DNA of 43,019 nt from Mariniphaga sediminis (GTDB taxonomy: Bacteria; Bacteroidota; Bacteroidia; Bacteroidales; Prolixibacteraceae): contig NZ_QWET01000029.1 of the NCBI RefSeq assembly GCF_003573545.1, positions 1 through 43,019 of the forward strand. The letters run 5' to 3'. The position numbers were made by a program, and so were the translations under genes. Position 1 is the first letter of the stretch. Every line of letters starts with the position of its first letter. Positions 43,006-43,019 of this stretch are shown in pieces. The notes beneath the pieces are model-generated. The model was given only the letters and a program-made list of their open reading frames with translations, had not been told where the DNA came from and did no database searches.

Positions 43006-43019
43006 ATGGACTCTAAAAT
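43006..43019 (+). CDS. Possible start of a reading frame cut by the window end
   Basis: An ATG at 43006 opens a frame (Met-Asp-Ser-Lys) that runs off the window. The leader with nested repeats and promoter-like boxes makes a transposase or other mobile-element gene plausible, but four residues cannot show it. Confidence 0.3.

Overview
The window looks like a chromosomal segment of a marine or sediment-type member of the Bacteroidota, probably order Marinilabiliales/Bacteroidales (inference). The signs are: promoters of the Bacteroidetes form TTTG-N19-TAnnTTTG (a textbook copy precedes the tRNA-Lys gene); few Shine-Dalgarno sites; an OmpA/TPR/propeller lipoprotein, a PorV-like barrel and a TonB-dependent receptor; a 569-residue LysS with a C-terminal extension; and Tat-exported Gfo/Idh/MocA oxidoreductases beside DUF1080 proteins. 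Everything here is chromosomal housekeeping and catabolism. I see no CRISPR array, phage or complete mobile element, though the last 200 bases may be the edge of an insertion sequence.

Layout. 1-2.4 kb: tail of a gene with a terminator over its stop codon, an unknown exported protein, and a minus-strand sodium/solute symporter. 2.8-9.6 kb: a carbohydrate cluster of sulfatase, a lipoprotein with two DUF1080 domains, a Tat-exported TIM-barrel isomerase-like protein and two Tat-exported Gfo/Idh/MocA oxidoreductases. These families fit the C3-oxidation (3-keto-glycoside) route of glycan cleavage, here apparently placed outside the cytoplasm. 9.8-11.8 kb: a PorE-like lipoprotein. 12.4-18.1 kb: an acyl-CoA oxidation operon, etfB-etfA, a membrane iron-sulfur subunit, a CCG-domain subunit and an acyl-CoA dehydrogenase. 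It would pass electrons from acyl-CoA through ETF to the quinone pool.

18.4-22.0 kb: divergent lysS and recJ. 22.1-30.7 kb, all minus strand: HAD phosphatase and acyltransferase (overlapping TAATG), helix-hairpin-helix outer-membrane protein and PorV-like barrel (overlapping ATGA), a SIMPL-domain protein and leuS. 30.9-34.3 kb: two glutamate genes, an FMN glutamate-synthase-like protein with a cysteine cluster at its N terminus, and gdhA. 34.4-36.8 kb: a TonB-dependent receptor. 37.0-38.4 kb: an M19-like metallohydrolase. 38.7-41.8 kb: a TlpA-like thiol protein and a SulP anion transporter, converging. 42.0-43.0 kb: an NTF2-like protein, tRNA-Lys(UUU), and a repeat-rich end leading into a truncated reading frame.

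The points most worth a second look are the exported keto-sugar module, the split ETF:quinone oxidoreductase whose first CCG domain has lost its cysteines, the DNA-binding-type helix-hairpin-helix motif on a putative outer-membrane barrel, the cysteine cluster on the glutamate synthase homologue, and a strong minus-strand terminator with no gene to serve.
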